Assembly (NCBI GenBank): GCA_035708065.1
Contig: DASSTC010000061.1
Coordinates: 1 to 51,574 of the forward strand
DNA from: JAICUY01 sp035708065
GTDB lineage: Bacteria; Chloroflexota; Limnocylindria; QHBO01
Length of the DNA stretch: 51,574 bases
Direction of reading: 5' to 3'
Within the stretch, counting starts at the first letter, position 1; each line of letters opens with the position of its first letter. The notes under the pieces were generated by a model. It was not told the origin of the DNA. It worked only from the letters and a program-made list of their open reading frames with translations, and did no database searches. The position numbers and the translations under genes are program-made. Positions 24,584-33,287 of this stretch are shown here, one piece after another.

Positions 24584-25795
24584 ATGGACGAGATCGCCCG
24601 CCGCTACCTGCTCCTCGGACTGCGGCTCGAATCGCATATCCCCGGCTTCGTCGATTCGTACGTCGGCCCGGCGGAGCTGCGAGCCGTCGCCGAGGCGGAA
24701 CCGATGGCCGCGGAGGCGCTTGCCGACGAGGCGTCGGCGCTCTCCGAAGCGGTCGACGCGCTGCCGGCCGACAGCGACGAGCAGTGCCGGCGGCGCGACT
24801 GGCTCCGGGCGCAGCTGCGGGCGATTCGAGCTTTGGCGCGTCACGCGGCGGGTGAGGAGATCGCCTACCTCGACCTGCTCGAGCGGCTGTTCGACGTGCG
24901 AATCGGGCCGTTCCCGGAGGAGCGGCTGAAGGGGGCGCGCCGTCGCCTGGACGACGCGCTGCCGCCAGGCAGCTCCCTCGCCGAGCGGTACGCCGCGTTC
25001 ACCAAGACGCTGGAGCTTCCGCCCGGACGGATGCTGGACGCCCTTCGCGAGTCGACAGCGCGCTTCCGCCGGGCGAGCCTGCGCGACTTCGATGCGCCGA
25101 GCGACGAGGGGATCGACTGGGACGAGGCGCATGACGTGCCGTGGGGCGCCGAGGCACGGTTCAAGGGGAACGGCCGCAGCCTCATCCGGCTCAACCTCGA
25201 CCTGCCGCGTGGCGTGGCCGAGATCGCGTACCTCGCGTCGCACGAGGGCTACCCCGGCCACCATCTCGACCACATCACCAAGGAGCAGACGCTGAATAAC
25301 GAGCGGGGCCTGGGCGAGGCAACCCTGCGGACCATGAACACGCCGGAATCGATGCTCGCCGAGGGCCTGGCCGACGTCGCCCGCGAGGTGGTGATGAGCA
25401 ACGCCGAGATGGCCGCGGAGCTGCGCCGGATCGCGCGCGATGCGGGAGTGGCCGCTGGTGGCGCCCTGCTCGAGGCGGCCGTCGAGGTCATGACTGCCGT
25501 GCGCGACCTGATCGATGTGGCGAATGGCAACGCCGCGATCATGCTGCACGAGGAGGGACGTCCGGCCGGCGAGGTCCGCGAGTACCTGCTGGATCAGACG
25601 GCCCGGCCGGCGGTGCACATCGACCAGAGCATGCGCGTGCTGACCGACCCCATCGGGCGCACCTATCCGTTCACCTACTCGAAGGGCTCGGAGCTCATCC
25701 GCCCTTGGCTCGAGGTGCGGGGCCAGACGACGGGCTTCGCGCGCCTGCTCGCCGAGCAGCACACGCCCTCCGAGCTGCTTGCGGCGTCCGCCTGA
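24584..25795 (+). CDS. DUF885-like zinc metallopeptidase
   Basis: I start at ATG 24584 behind GGGAGG, giving 403 residues. The central motif SHEGYPGHHLDH (219-230) supplies the HExxxHH-type metal site of DUF885 proteins, and MLAEGLADV (258-265) supplies a further Glu. There is no signal peptide, so a cytoplasmic peptidase is likely. It is shorter than typical DUF885 proteins (about 550-600), with a reduced N-terminal part. Followed 3 bp later by the FAD oxidoreductase. Substrate unknown. Confidence 0.75.
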   Translation: MDEIARRYLLLGLRLESHIPGFVDSYVGPAELRAVAEAEPMAAEALADEASALSEAVDALPADSDEQCRRRDWLRAQLRAIRALARHAAGEEIAYLDLLERLFDVRIGPFPEERLKGARRRLDDALPPGSSLAERYAAFTKTLELPPGRMLDALRESTARFRRASLRDFDAPSDEGIDWDEAHDVPWGAEARFKGNGRSLIRLNLDLPRGVAEIAYLASHEGYPGHHLDHITKEQTLNNERGLGEATLRTMNTPESMLAEGLADVAREVVMSNAEMAAELRRIARDAGVAAGGALLEAAVEVMTAVRDLIDVANGNAAIMLHEEGRPAGEVREYLLDQTARPAVHIDQSMRVLTDPIGRTYPFTYSKGSELIRPWLEVRGQTTGFARLLAEQHTPSELLAASA

Positions 25796-25798
25796 CCG

Positions 25799-26929
25799 AT
25801 GCCCTCCGAGCGCAGCGTCGACGTCCTGCTCATCGGTGCCGGCGTGGCATCGGTCCGGTCCGCCCGCACCCTGCGCCGGCGCAAGTTCGACGGCTCGATC
25901 CTGATCGTCGGCGACGAGCCGGTGCTGCCGTACAACCGGCCGCCACTTTCCAAGGAGCTGCTGCGGGGCGAGGTCGGCTTCGAGCTGATCGCCGCCGAGC
26001 CGGCGTCGTGGTACGACCGTCAACGCGTCGACCTGCTGACCGATGCGCCCGTCGCGTCGCTCGACCCCGACGCTCGCCTGGCTTCCCTGGCGGACGGGTC
26101 GCGTATCCGCTTCGGTCAGTGCCTGCTGGCGACCGGCGCCGAGCCGCGGCGCCTGCCGGTTCCCGGTGGCGAACGGGCGCTGCCCCTGCGCACGCTGGCC
26201 GATGCCGAGTCGATCCGGCGCCGCGCCGTCGCGGGAGGCCGCGCGCTCGTGGTCGGCGGCGGCTTCATCGGCGTGGAGGTGGCGGCGTCCCTCGCGTCGC
26301 TGGGCGTGGCGGTCAGCATGGTCGAAATGGCGCCGGCGCTGTGGGGCGGGCTTCTCGGCGAGACGGTCTCCGCATGGGCCCTCGGCGTGCTGCGCGACGC
26401 CGGGGTCGACGTTCGGCTCGGAGAGCGGCTCGCCGCGCTCGACGACGTCGAGACGGACGTGATCGTCGCCGGCGTTGGGGTGACCCCACGCGTGGATCTG
26501 GCGGTGAGCGCGGGCCTGGGGGTCGACAACGGCATCCTTACCGATGCGCGCCACGCGACAAGCGCCGAACGGATCTTCGCGGCGGGTGACGTGGCCCGCG
26601 TCGACGGCCGGCGGGTCGAGCACTGGCACGCGGCCCGCGAAGGCGGCGAGGCGGTTGCCTTGGCGATGCTCGGCGAGCCCACGACCGAGCCGCGCGCGCC
26701 GTGGGTCTACTCCGAGTTCGCCGGCCACATGTTCGACGTCGTCGGCTGGGCGCCGGCCTTTGATGAGGAACTGCCGCTCCTTGGCGGGCGCGTCGTCGCG
26801 TACCTGGTGAGCGGGCGCGTGGCCCAGCTGGCGATCATCGATTCGGCCATCTCCGTCGACGACGCGCGCGCACTCGTGGCGCGCGGAGGATCGCTGGGGG
26901 AGCTGCGTCTCATGGAGCGGAACATCTGA
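25799..26929 (+). CDS. FAD-dependent NAD(P)H oxidoreductase, ferredoxin/rubredoxin reductase type
   Basis: A 376-residue two-dinucleotide-fold flavoprotein: FAD site VLLIGAGVASVRSARTL (9-25), NAD(P) site ALVVGGGFIGVEVAASL (about 148-164) and the second FAD motif RIFAAGDVARVDG (about 258-270). PYNRPPLSKELL (about 44-55) is typical of the AIF/rubredoxin/ferredoxin-reductase group. The ATG lies in a GACCGATGC copy. It precedes the suf operon by about 170 bp but has its own position, so a role in supplying electrons to Fe-S proteins is only suggested. Confidence 0.85.
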   Translation: MPSERSVDVLLIGAGVASVRSARTLRRRKFDGSILIVGDEPVLPYNRPPLSKELLRGEVGFELIAAEPASWYDRQRVDLLTDAPVASLDPDARLASLADGSRIRFGQCLLATGAEPRRLPVPGGERALPLRTLADAESIRRRAVAGGRALVVGGGFIGVEVAASLASLGVAVSMVEMAPALWGGLLGETVSAWALGVLRDAGVDVRLGERLAALDDVETDVIVAGVGVTPRVDLAVSAGLGVDNGILTDARHATSAERIFAAGDVARVDGRRVEHWHAAREGGEAVALAMLGEPTTEPRAPWVYSEFAGHMFDVVGWAPAFDEELPLLGGRVVAYLVSGRVAQLAIIDSAISVDDARALVARGGSLGELRLMERNI

Positions 26930-27008
26930 CGAAGCGGCGGCGTGCGAACGCGGGCGTCGCGCTGTGGGAGGGGTGGCCCTCGGGTGCTCCCTCGCGCAGG
27001 TCCAGTCG

Positions 27009-27037
27009 TTGACGCTCGACCATCGATGGGCGACAAT
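27009..27037 (+). promoter_or_regulatory. sigma-70-type promoter of the suf-cys operon
   Basis: TTGACG (27009-27014), 17 bases, then GACAAT (27032-27037) matches a housekeeping promoter well. It places transcription start near 27044 and a leader of about 50 nt before sufB. It also rules out the in-frame ATG at 27036 as the sufB start. Confidence 0.6.
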
Positions 27038-27095
27038 GAGCGCCAACACCGACCAAATCGGTCGGGATTCCAGCTGCGAACGCACCCTACGAGGA

Positions 27096-28511
27096 ATGAT
27101 GGCCCTTCCGAATCCTGCCCTCAGCCAGATCCCGGACAGCTACAAGTACGGCTGGCACGACGCCGAGATGAAGCCCCTGCATGTCATGAAGAAGGGGCTC
27201 AACGCGCAGGTCGTCGAGGAGATCAGCCGGATCAAGCACGAACCGGAGTGGATGACCAAGCTGCGGCTGAAGGCCTACCGGCACTTCGAAGCCCGACCGA
27301 TGCCGACGTGGGGCGGCGACCTGTCGCAGATCGACTTCCAGGACATCTACTACTACGTCACCGCCACCGACAAGGCCGTCCAGTCCTGGGACGACGTGCC
27401 GGACTACATCCGCCGCACCTACGACAAGCTCGGGATCCCGGAGGCCGAGAAGAAGTACCTCGCCGGCGTCGGCGGGCAGTACGACTCCGAGGTCGTCTAC
27501 CACAACATTCGCGAGGATCTCGAGAAGCAGGGCGTCCTGTTCGTCGGGACCGATGAGGGCCTGCAGCGTTACCCGGAGATCTTCAAGGAGTACTTCGGCA
27601 CCGTCATTCCGCCGAACGACAACAAGCTGGCGGCACTGAACACCGCGGTCTGGTCGGGCGGCAGCTTCATCTACGTCCCGAAGGGCGTGCACGTCGAGCT
27701 GCCGCTGCAGGCCTACTTCCGCATCAACACCGAGAACATGGGCCAGTTCGAGCGGACGCTGATCATTGCCGACGAGGGCAGCAGCGTGCACTACGTCGAG
27801 GGCTGCACCGCGCCGACGTACAGCACCGCGTCCCTCCACAGCGCGGTCGTCGAGATCATCGTCAAGAAGGGCGCGCGCGTCCGCTACACGACCATCCAGA
27901 ACTGGAGCGCCAACGTCTACAACCTCGTGACGAAGCGCTCCACCGTCGAAGAGGACGGGATCATGGAGTGGGTCGACTGCAACCTCGGCTCGAAGCTGAC
28001 GATGAAGTACCCGTCGATCTACCTGCTCGGCGAGCGGGCGCACGGCGAGGTGCTGAGCATTGCCTTCGCGGCCGATGGGCAGCACCAGGATGCCGGCGGC
28101 AAGATCATCCACGCCGCGCCGAACACGACCTCGCTGATCACCAGCAAGTCGATCTCGCAGGGCACCGGCCGGACCAGCTATCGCGGGCTGGTCAAGGTCT
28201 ACCCCGGCTGCAAGCGCTCGAAGTCGACGGTCCGATGCGACGCGCTGCTCCTCTCCGACGAGGCGCGCTCCGACACGTATCCGTACATGGAGATCGACGA
28301 GGAGGACGTCACCATCGGACACGAGGCGACGGTCTCGAAGGTCGGCTCCGAGCAGCTCTTCTACCTGATGAGCCGCGGCCTGTCCGAGGCCGAGGCGTCG
28401 GGGATGATCGTCAACGGCTTCATCGAGCCGATCGTCAAGGAGCTGCCGATGGAGTACGCAGTCGAGATGAACCGCCTCATCCAGCTCTCCATGGAAGGCG
28501 CGGTCGGCTGA
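27096..28511 (+). CDS. sufB: Fe-S cluster assembly scaffold SufB
   Basis: A 471-residue protein, standard SufB length, starting at ATG 27096 or 27099 just after GAGGA. SufB signatures include GLNAQVVEEISRIKHEPEWM near the N-terminus, WSGGSFIYVPKGVHVELPLQAYFRINTE in segments in the middle, YVEGCTAPTYST and, near the C-terminus, the cysteine in VRCDALLLSDEA with DTYPYMEIDEED and IGHEATVSKVG. It forms the SufBC2D scaffold where clusters are built. First gene of an eleven-gene operon. Confidence 0.95.
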   Translation: MMALPNPALSQIPDSYKYGWHDAEMKPLHVMKKGLNAQVVEEISRIKHEPEWMTKLRLKAYRHFEARPMPTWGGDLSQIDFQDIYYYVTATDKAVQSWDDVPDYIRRTYDKLGIPEAEKKYLAGVGGQYDSEVVYHNIREDLEKQGVLFVGTDEGLQRYPEIFKEYFGTVIPPNDNKLAALNTAVWSGGSFIYVPKGVHVELPLQAYFRINTENMGQFERTLIIADEGSSVHYVEGCTAPTYSTASLHSAVVEIIVKKGARVRYTTIQNWSANVYNLVTKRSTVEEDGIMEWVDCNLGSKLTMKYPSIYLLGERAHGEVLSIAFAADGQHQDAGGKIIHAAPNTTSLITSKSISQGTGRTSYRGLVKVYPGCKRSKSTVRCDALLLSDEARSDTYPYMEIDEEDVTIGHEATVSKVGSEQLFYLMSRGLSEAEASGMIVNGFIEPIVKELPMEYAVEMNRLIQLSMEGAVG

Positions 28512-28516
28512 CCAAC

Positions 28517-29851
28517 ATGACCGTACGAAGCGAGGCGACCAGGCTCGACCTGGACGCCATCCTCGCCGTGAGCGAGGCGAACCGTGAACCCGACTGGCTG
28601 CGCGAGCTGCGCAGGGCGTGGTGGCAGCGCGCCGAGGCGACTCCCTGGCCAACCGGCAAGGAAGAGGAGTGGCGCCGCACGTCGCTCGAGCGCCTGCCGC
28701 GTGACGTCGACCTGCTGCTCGACCCGCCGCGCGCGGAGATCCGCCTGGACGAGTCGCTGGCGGCGAACGGCGTCGTGTTCGCCGACCTGCGCGACGCGGT
28801 CCATGCTCATCCCGACCTGGTGCGCCGTGCGCTGAGCGCGCCGGACGCGACGACTCATGACGCCCCGGACGCCGCGGAGCACCCGCTGCAGAGCGTGGGA
28901 TCCGGGGAGTGGGGACCGGGGGTCACCGAGTTCGACTCGCACGACAAGTTCTGGGCACTGGCCCATGCCGCCTGGACCGGCGGCACGTTCCTGTACGTTC
29001 CCGCCGACGTCGCCGTCGACGACGCGCTCCTGGCGCGCTCGATCGTCGACCGCGGCAACGTCGCCTATTTTCCGCTGACGCTGGTGCTCGCCGAGCACGG
29101 CGCGCGGGTCACCCTGCTCGACGAGCACCGCTCACCCGACGGCGAGCCGGTCTGGTTCGGCGGCGTGGTCGACATCCGCTCCGGTCGCGAGGCGTACGTG
29201 CGCTACGCGAACCTGCAGCGCCTGGGCGACGCGACCTGGAACATCGGCGCGCAGCGCGTCGAGGTCGGGCCGAGCGCCGACGTGACGACGCTGAACGCCG
29301 AGATCGGCTCGGCGGTGACCAAGGTCGGGCTCGACGTGCGGATGACCGGCGACGGCGGCACGTCCCGGGTGCTCGGCCTGCTCGCCGCCGGCGACGACCA
29401 GCACATCGACATCAACGCCTTCCAGGACCTGGCCGCCAGCCACGTGACCAGCGACCTGCTCTACCTTTCGGCGCTCTACGAGCGCGCCCGCGCCGCGTTC
29501 TACGGCGTGACCAAGGTGCGCTCCTACGCCAAGCAGACGAGCTCCTACCAGGAGTGCCGCAACCTGCTGCTCAGCCCGGAGGCCGGCGCCGAGCCGATCC
29601 CGGTGCTCGAGATCGAGACGAACGACATCCTGCGCTGCGGCCACGGTGCGACGGCCGGCGCAATCGACCCGGTGCAGCTGTTCTACGCGCAGACCCGTGG
29701 CCTGCGGCCCGACGAGGCAGAGCGCATGATCGTGCGCGGCTTCTTCGAGCAGGTCGTCCACCAGATCGACTCGGAGCCGATCAAGGTCCGCGTCCTCGAG
29801 GCGCTGGCCGGGCGGATCGGGACCGCCGACGTCATCGAAGGGGTTGCCTGA
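28517..29851 (+). CDS. sufD: Fe-S cluster assembly protein SufD
   Basis: A 444-residue SufB paralogue with the beta-helix core (HDKFWALAHAAWTGGTFLYVP, then ARVTLLDEH) and the C-terminal SufD pattern YQECRNLLLSPEAGAEPIP, EIETNDILRCGHGATAG and FYAQTRGL. The His in RCGHGATAG matches the conserved SufD His at the SufB-SufD interface. Starts 5 bp after sufB; its stop shares bases with the next ATG (TGATG). Confidence 0.94.
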   Translation: MTVRSEATRLDLDAILAVSEANREPDWLRELRRAWWQRAEATPWPTGKEEEWRRTSLERLPRDVDLLLDPPRAEIRLDESLAANGVVFADLRDAVHAHPDLVRRALSAPDATTHDAPDAAEHPLQSVGSGEWGPGVTEFDSHDKFWALAHAAWTGGTFLYVPADVAVDDALLARSIVDRGNVAYFPLTLVLAEHGARVTLLDEHRSPDGEPVWFGGVVDIRSGREAYVRYANLQRLGDATWNIGAQRVEVGPSADVTTLNAEIGSAVTKVGLDVRMTGDGGTSRVLGLLAAGDDQHIDINAFQDLAASHVTSDLLYLSALYERARAAFYGVTKVRSYAKQTSSYQECRNLLLSPEAGAEPIPVLEIETNDILRCGHGATAGAIDPVQLFYAQTRGLRPDEAERMIVRGFFEQVVHQIDSEPIKVRVLEALAGRIGTADVIEGVA

Positions 29852-30186
29852 TGACCGTCGAGCGCGCCACGGCGACGAGCGGCTTCGCCACCGGCCTGCG
29901 GGCATCGGACGTCACGCCCGGCACCGTGCAGGTCGTCGAGGTGGACGGACGCTCGCTGTGCGTCGGGCTGACGGAGGACGGCGAGTGGGGTGCGATCGAC
30001 AACGTGTGCACCCACGACGGGGGCGTGCTGGGCGACGGTGAGCTCGACGGTAACGCCGTCGAATGCCCGCGCCACGGCGGCCGCTTCGACCTGTTCACCG
30101 GACGCGTGTTGGCGCTGCCGCCGGTACGGCCGGTGCGCGCCTACGCGACGCGCGTCGAGGGCGAGGACGTGGTGGTGGAGCTGTAG
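29851..30186 (+). CDS. Rieske-type [2Fe-2S] ferredoxin
   Basis: A 111-residue soluble Rieske protein: box 1 CTH (Cys53, His55) and box 2 CPRH (Cys72, His75) in the spacing of non-haem dioxygenase-type ferredoxins. It lies between sufD and rrf2 in many suf operons of Actinomycetota and Chloroflexota, where it may carry electrons for assembly or be an early client. The start overlaps the sufD stop. Confidence 0.9.
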   Translation: MTVERATATSGFATGLRASDVTPGTVQVVEVDGRSLCVGLTEDGEWGAIDNVCTHDGGVLGDGELDGNAVECPRHGGRFDLFTGRVLALPPVRPVRAYATRVEGEDVVVEL

Positions 30187-30189
30187 CCG

Positions 30190-30714
30190 ATGAAGATCAG
30201 CAGCCGCACGGAGTACGGCGTTCGCGTGCTCGTGACGCTGGCGCGTCACGGCAGCGACGGACCGATGTCGCTGGCCGGGATCGCCCGCGCGGAGAAGCTG
30301 CCGCACGCCTACCTCGAGCAGCTGGTCGGTGACCTGCGCCGAGCCGGGCTGTTGACCGCGACCCGCGGCCAGGCGGGCGGCTACCGGCTCAGCCGGCCGG
30401 CCGAGGAGATCCTGCTGTCCGAGATCGTGCGCGCCCTCGAAGGGCCGCTGCTCGAGATGCCGTGCGCCGGCGCCGACAACCTGGAGAGCTGCGATCGGCC
30501 ACAGCCGTGCAGCGTTCACGAGCTGTTCCAGCGCGTCCACGAGGCGCTCGACGGCACGCTCTCGGCCACGACCCTCGCCGAGGTGGCCGCCTCCGCAGGA
30601 GGCCCGCCCTATCCACCCGCCGTGCGCCGCCGTGCCGCGGAGCAGCACGCCGCCCTGCTGGCGGCCGCAACCGAGACAAGCAGCCGGACCGCATCGGTCC
30701 AGGACCAAGCGTAA
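30190..30714 (+). CDS. Rrf2/IscR-family regulator of the suf operon
   Basis: A 174-residue Rrf2 protein: winged helix at 1-65 (ISSRTEYGVRVLVTLARHG, LPHAYLEQLVGDLRRAGLL, RGQAGGYRLSRP) and three cysteines C92, C101, C107 where IscR holds its [2Fe-2S] cluster. Spacing is C-x8-C-x5-C instead of C-x5-C-x5-C. Position inside the operon suggests feedback control by cluster availability. In Actinomycetota the same slot often holds SufR, a different family. Confidence 0.88.
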   Translation: MKISSRTEYGVRVLVTLARHGSDGPMSLAGIARAEKLPHAYLEQLVGDLRRAGLLTATRGQAGGYRLSRPAEEILLSEIVRALEGPLLEMPCAGADNLESCDRPQPCSVHELFQRVHEALDGTLSATTLAEVAASAGGPPYPPAVRRRAAEQHAALLAAATETSSRTASVQDQA

Positions 30715-30724
30715 AAGGGAGCTC

Positions 30725-31573
30725 ATGACCGAACAGCTGGTGATCCGCGACCTCGAGGTCAGCATCGGATCGAAGAAGATTCTCAAGGGGCTGAGCCTGA
30801 CGGTGCAGCAGGGCGAAGTGCATGCGCTGATGGGTCCGAACGGATCGGGCAAGACCTCGCTGGCGTACACGCTGATGGGGCATCCGGACTACCACGTCGA
30901 CGCCGGCAGCATCACGTGGAGAGGCGAGAGCCTGATCGGCATGGCGCCCGACAAGCGGGCGCGGCTCGGCCTGTTCTTGGCCTTCCAGTATCCGAGCGCC
31001 ATCCCCGGTGTGACCGTCGCCAGCTTCCTGCGCAACATCTACAACGCCGTGCACCATCCGCAGCAGCCGGCCCCCGAGGAGGCCGGCAAGATGCCGAAGT
31101 ACACCGGCATCCCCCTCGCGAAGTTCCGCCGCCTGATGACCGAGAAGATGGAGATGCTGCACATGGACCCGGCGTTCGCGTCGCGGTACGTGAACGAGGG
31201 CTTCTCCGGCGGCGAGAAGAAGCGGCTGGAGATGCTCCAGATGGCGGTCCTCAATCCGCAGATGGCCATCCTGGACGAGACCGATTCGGGCCTCGACATC
31301 GACGCGCTGCGCAACGTCGCGGAGGGCATCAACGCCACGCTCAGCCCGGAGATGGGCGTGCTGATGATCACCCACTACCAGCGCATGCTGAACTACGTGA
31401 AGCCCGAGTTCGTGCACGTCATGCTCGACGGCCGGGTGGTCATGTCCGGCGGCGAGGAGCTGTCGCATCAGCTCGAGGCCAACGGCTACGACTGGGTCCG
31501 CGAGCAGGTCGGCGCGCCGGCCGGAGTCGGCGACGAGGCGGCCGAGCCCGAGCCGGTCGGTCCGCACGCGTAA
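30725..31573 (+). CDS. sufC: Fe-S assembly ATPase SufC
   Basis: A 282-residue ABC ATPase: Walker A GPNGSGKTS (37-45), signature FSGGEKKRLEML, Walker B with SufC-typical AILDETDSGLDIDALR and switch His in MITHYQR. Start ATG 30725 lies behind AAAGGGAG. It drives conformational change of SufBC2D. The C-terminal ~20 residues (acidic, GDEAAEPEPVGPHA) extend past the usual end. Confidence 0.95.
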   Translation: MTEQLVIRDLEVSIGSKKILKGLSLTVQQGEVHALMGPNGSGKTSLAYTLMGHPDYHVDAGSITWRGESLIGMAPDKRARLGLFLAFQYPSAIPGVTVASFLRNIYNAVHHPQQPAPEEAGKMPKYTGIPLAKFRRLMTEKMEMLHMDPAFASRYVNEGFSGGEKKRLEMLQMAVLNPQMAILDETDSGLDIDALRNVAEGINATLSPEMGVLMITHYQRMLNYVKPEFVHVMLDGRVVMSGGEELSHQLEANGYDWVREQVGAPAGVGDEAAEPEPVGPHA

Positions 31574-31595
31574 CCCGGCCACGAAGGAGCGGTCG

Positions 31596-32876
31596 ATGGC
31601 GCTGCAGCAGGCAGTCCCGCAGGGACGTGGCACCCGGAGCCTCGAGGGCTTCGACGGCGCCGCGCTGCGCGCTGATTTCCCGATCTTCGACACGCCGGCG
31701 GCGAACGGTGAGCGCCTCGTGTATCTCGACTCGGCGGCATCGGCGCCCAAGCCGCGGAGCGTCATCGAGGCGCTGGCCGATGCCTACGCGCATCACTACG
31801 CCAACGTGCACCGCGGGATCTACGCCCTTTCCGAGGACGCCACGCGGCGCTACGAGGAGGCGCGGCGTCGGCTGGCCGCCTTCGTCGGCGCGCCGTCGAA
31901 GCGCGAGATCGTCTTCGTGCGCAACGCGACCGAGGCGATCAACCTGGTGGCCTACTCCTGGGGCCGGGCGAACATCCAGGCCGGCGACCTCATCCTCTCC
32001 ACGGAGATGGAGCACCACGCCAACATCGTGCCGTGGCAACAGCTCGCCATCGAGAAGGGCGCGCGGCTCGAGTACGTGGACATCACCGAGGATGGCCGGC
32101 TCGACCGCGACGACCTGGCGCGGCGCCTGGCCAGGGGACCGAAGCTCGTCGCCATCGCCCACGTGAGCAATGCGCTGGGCACGATCAACCCGGTTGCGGA
32201 GATCACCCGCCAGGCCCACGACGCCGGCGCCCTCGTCCTGCTCGACGCGGCGCAGAGCGTGCCGCACATGCCGGTCTCGTTCGCTGAGCTCGGCGTCGAC
32301 TTCGGAGCGCTCTCCGGGCACAAGATGCTCGGTCCATCCGGCATCGGTGCACTGTGGGCGCGACGCGAGCTGCTCGACGCCATGCCGCCCTTCCTGACCG
32401 GTGGCAGCATGATCAGCCGGGTCACGCTGGAGGGTACCGAGTGGGCGGAGGTGCCCTGGAAGTTCGAGGCCGGCACGCCGGCGATCGCCGAGGCGCAGGC
32501 GCTGGTGGCGGCGATCGACTACCTCGAGGCGCTCGGCATGGATCGCGTGCGCCAGCACGAGCGCTTCCTGTTCGAGCGCGCCTGGGCGGCGCTCTCGGCG
32601 ATCGACGGCCTGCGGCTGCTCGGCCCGTCGGACCCTGACCAGCACGCCGGCGTGATCAGCTTCCTGGTCGAGGACATCCATCCCCACGACGTGGCCACCG
32701 TCTTCGATGCCGAGGGCATCGCCGTGCGCGCCGGCCACCACTGCGCGCAGCCGGTGATGCTGCACTACGACATTCCGGCGACGACGCGCGCCAGCTTCTA
32801 CCTCTTTAACGCGCCGGACGACATCGAACGCCTGACCGATGCCATCCGGGCGGCGCAGCGCCTGTTCGCACGCTGA
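31596..32876 (+). CDS. sufS: cysteine desulfurase SufS
   Basis: A 426-residue group II cysteine desulfurase. PLP lysine is Lys243 in ALSGHKMLGPSG. The active cysteine is Cys383 in RAGHHCAQP. TEMEHHANIVPWQ and LDAAQSVPH are present. It takes sulfur from cysteine to form a persulfide that it passes to SufU. Followed 6 bp later by sufU, the Firmicutes/Actinomycetota-type pairing. Confidence 0.95.
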   Translation: MALQQAVPQGRGTRSLEGFDGAALRADFPIFDTPAANGERLVYLDSAASAPKPRSVIEALADAYAHHYANVHRGIYALSEDATRRYEEARRRLAAFVGAPSKREIVFVRNATEAINLVAYSWGRANIQAGDLILSTEMEHHANIVPWQQLAIEKGARLEYVDITEDGRLDRDDLARRLARGPKLVAIAHVSNALGTINPVAEITRQAHDAGALVLLDAAQSVPHMPVSFAELGVDFGALSGHKMLGPSGIGALWARRELLDAMPPFLTGGSMISRVTLEGTEWAEVPWKFEAGTPAIAEAQALVAAIDYLEALGMDRVRQHERFLFERAWAALSAIDGLRLLGPSDPDQHAGVISFLVEDIHPHDVATVFDAEGIAVRAGHHCAQPVMLHYDIPATTRASFYLFNAPDDIERLTDAIRAAQRLFAR

Positions 32877-32882
32877 CCGACG

Positions 32883-33287
32883 ATGGACAACCTGTACCGC
32901 GACTTCATCCTCGAGCACTACCGCAACCCGCACAACAAGGGACTGCTCGAGCCGCACGACCTCCACTTCGCCGATTCGAACCCGACCTGCGGCGATGAGC
33001 TGTCGATGACCTTCGTGCTCGACTCAGCCGGCGAGCACATCGCCGACGTCGCGTTCGACGGCCGCGGCTGCGCCATCAGCCAGGCATCCGCCTCGATCCT
33101 GACCGATGAGCTGCGCGGCATGAGCCTGGACGAGGCGCGCGAGATGGATCCCAAGGACCTGCTCGAGGGGCTCGGCGTGCCGATCGGTCCGGCGCGGCTG
33201 AAGTGCGCGCTGCTGTCGTACAAGGTGCTGCAGGGCGCGGTGCGCGGTGGCGAGACGGCGTGGCCCGAGGAGGCGGACGTCGTATGA
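32883..33287 (+). CDS. sufU: zinc-dependent sulfurtransferase SufU
   Basis: A 134-residue IscU-like protein with Cys36 and Asp38 (NPTCGDE), Cys63 in the GRGCAISQAS loop (SufU has the longer inter-cysteine insertion) and Cys108 (RLKCALLSYK). These are the zinc ligands and sulfur acceptor of SufU, which accepts persulfide from SufS. Its stop overlaps the next gene start (ATGA). Confidence 0.93.
   Translation: MDNLYRDFILEHYRNPHNKGLLEPHDLHFADSNPTCGDELSMTFVLDSAGEHIADVAFDGRGCAISQASASILTDELRGMSLDEAREMDPKDLLEGLGVPIGPARLKCALLSYKVLQGAVRGGETAWPEEADVV

Noticed and set aside
24569..27085. Long open frame on the minus strand (838 codons)
   Set aside because: It lies opposite the DUF885-like peptidase and FAD oxidoreductase genes, which have clear motifs, starts and ribosome binding sites. 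Its translation is low-complexity, rich in Arg, Gln, Asp and His, as expected of an antisense frame in high-GC DNA.
27036..27095. Upstream ATG (27036) as sufB start
   Set aside because: It overlaps the -10 box of the well-spaced promoter TTGACG-N17-GACAAT and has no ribosome binding site; family length fits the start at 27096.
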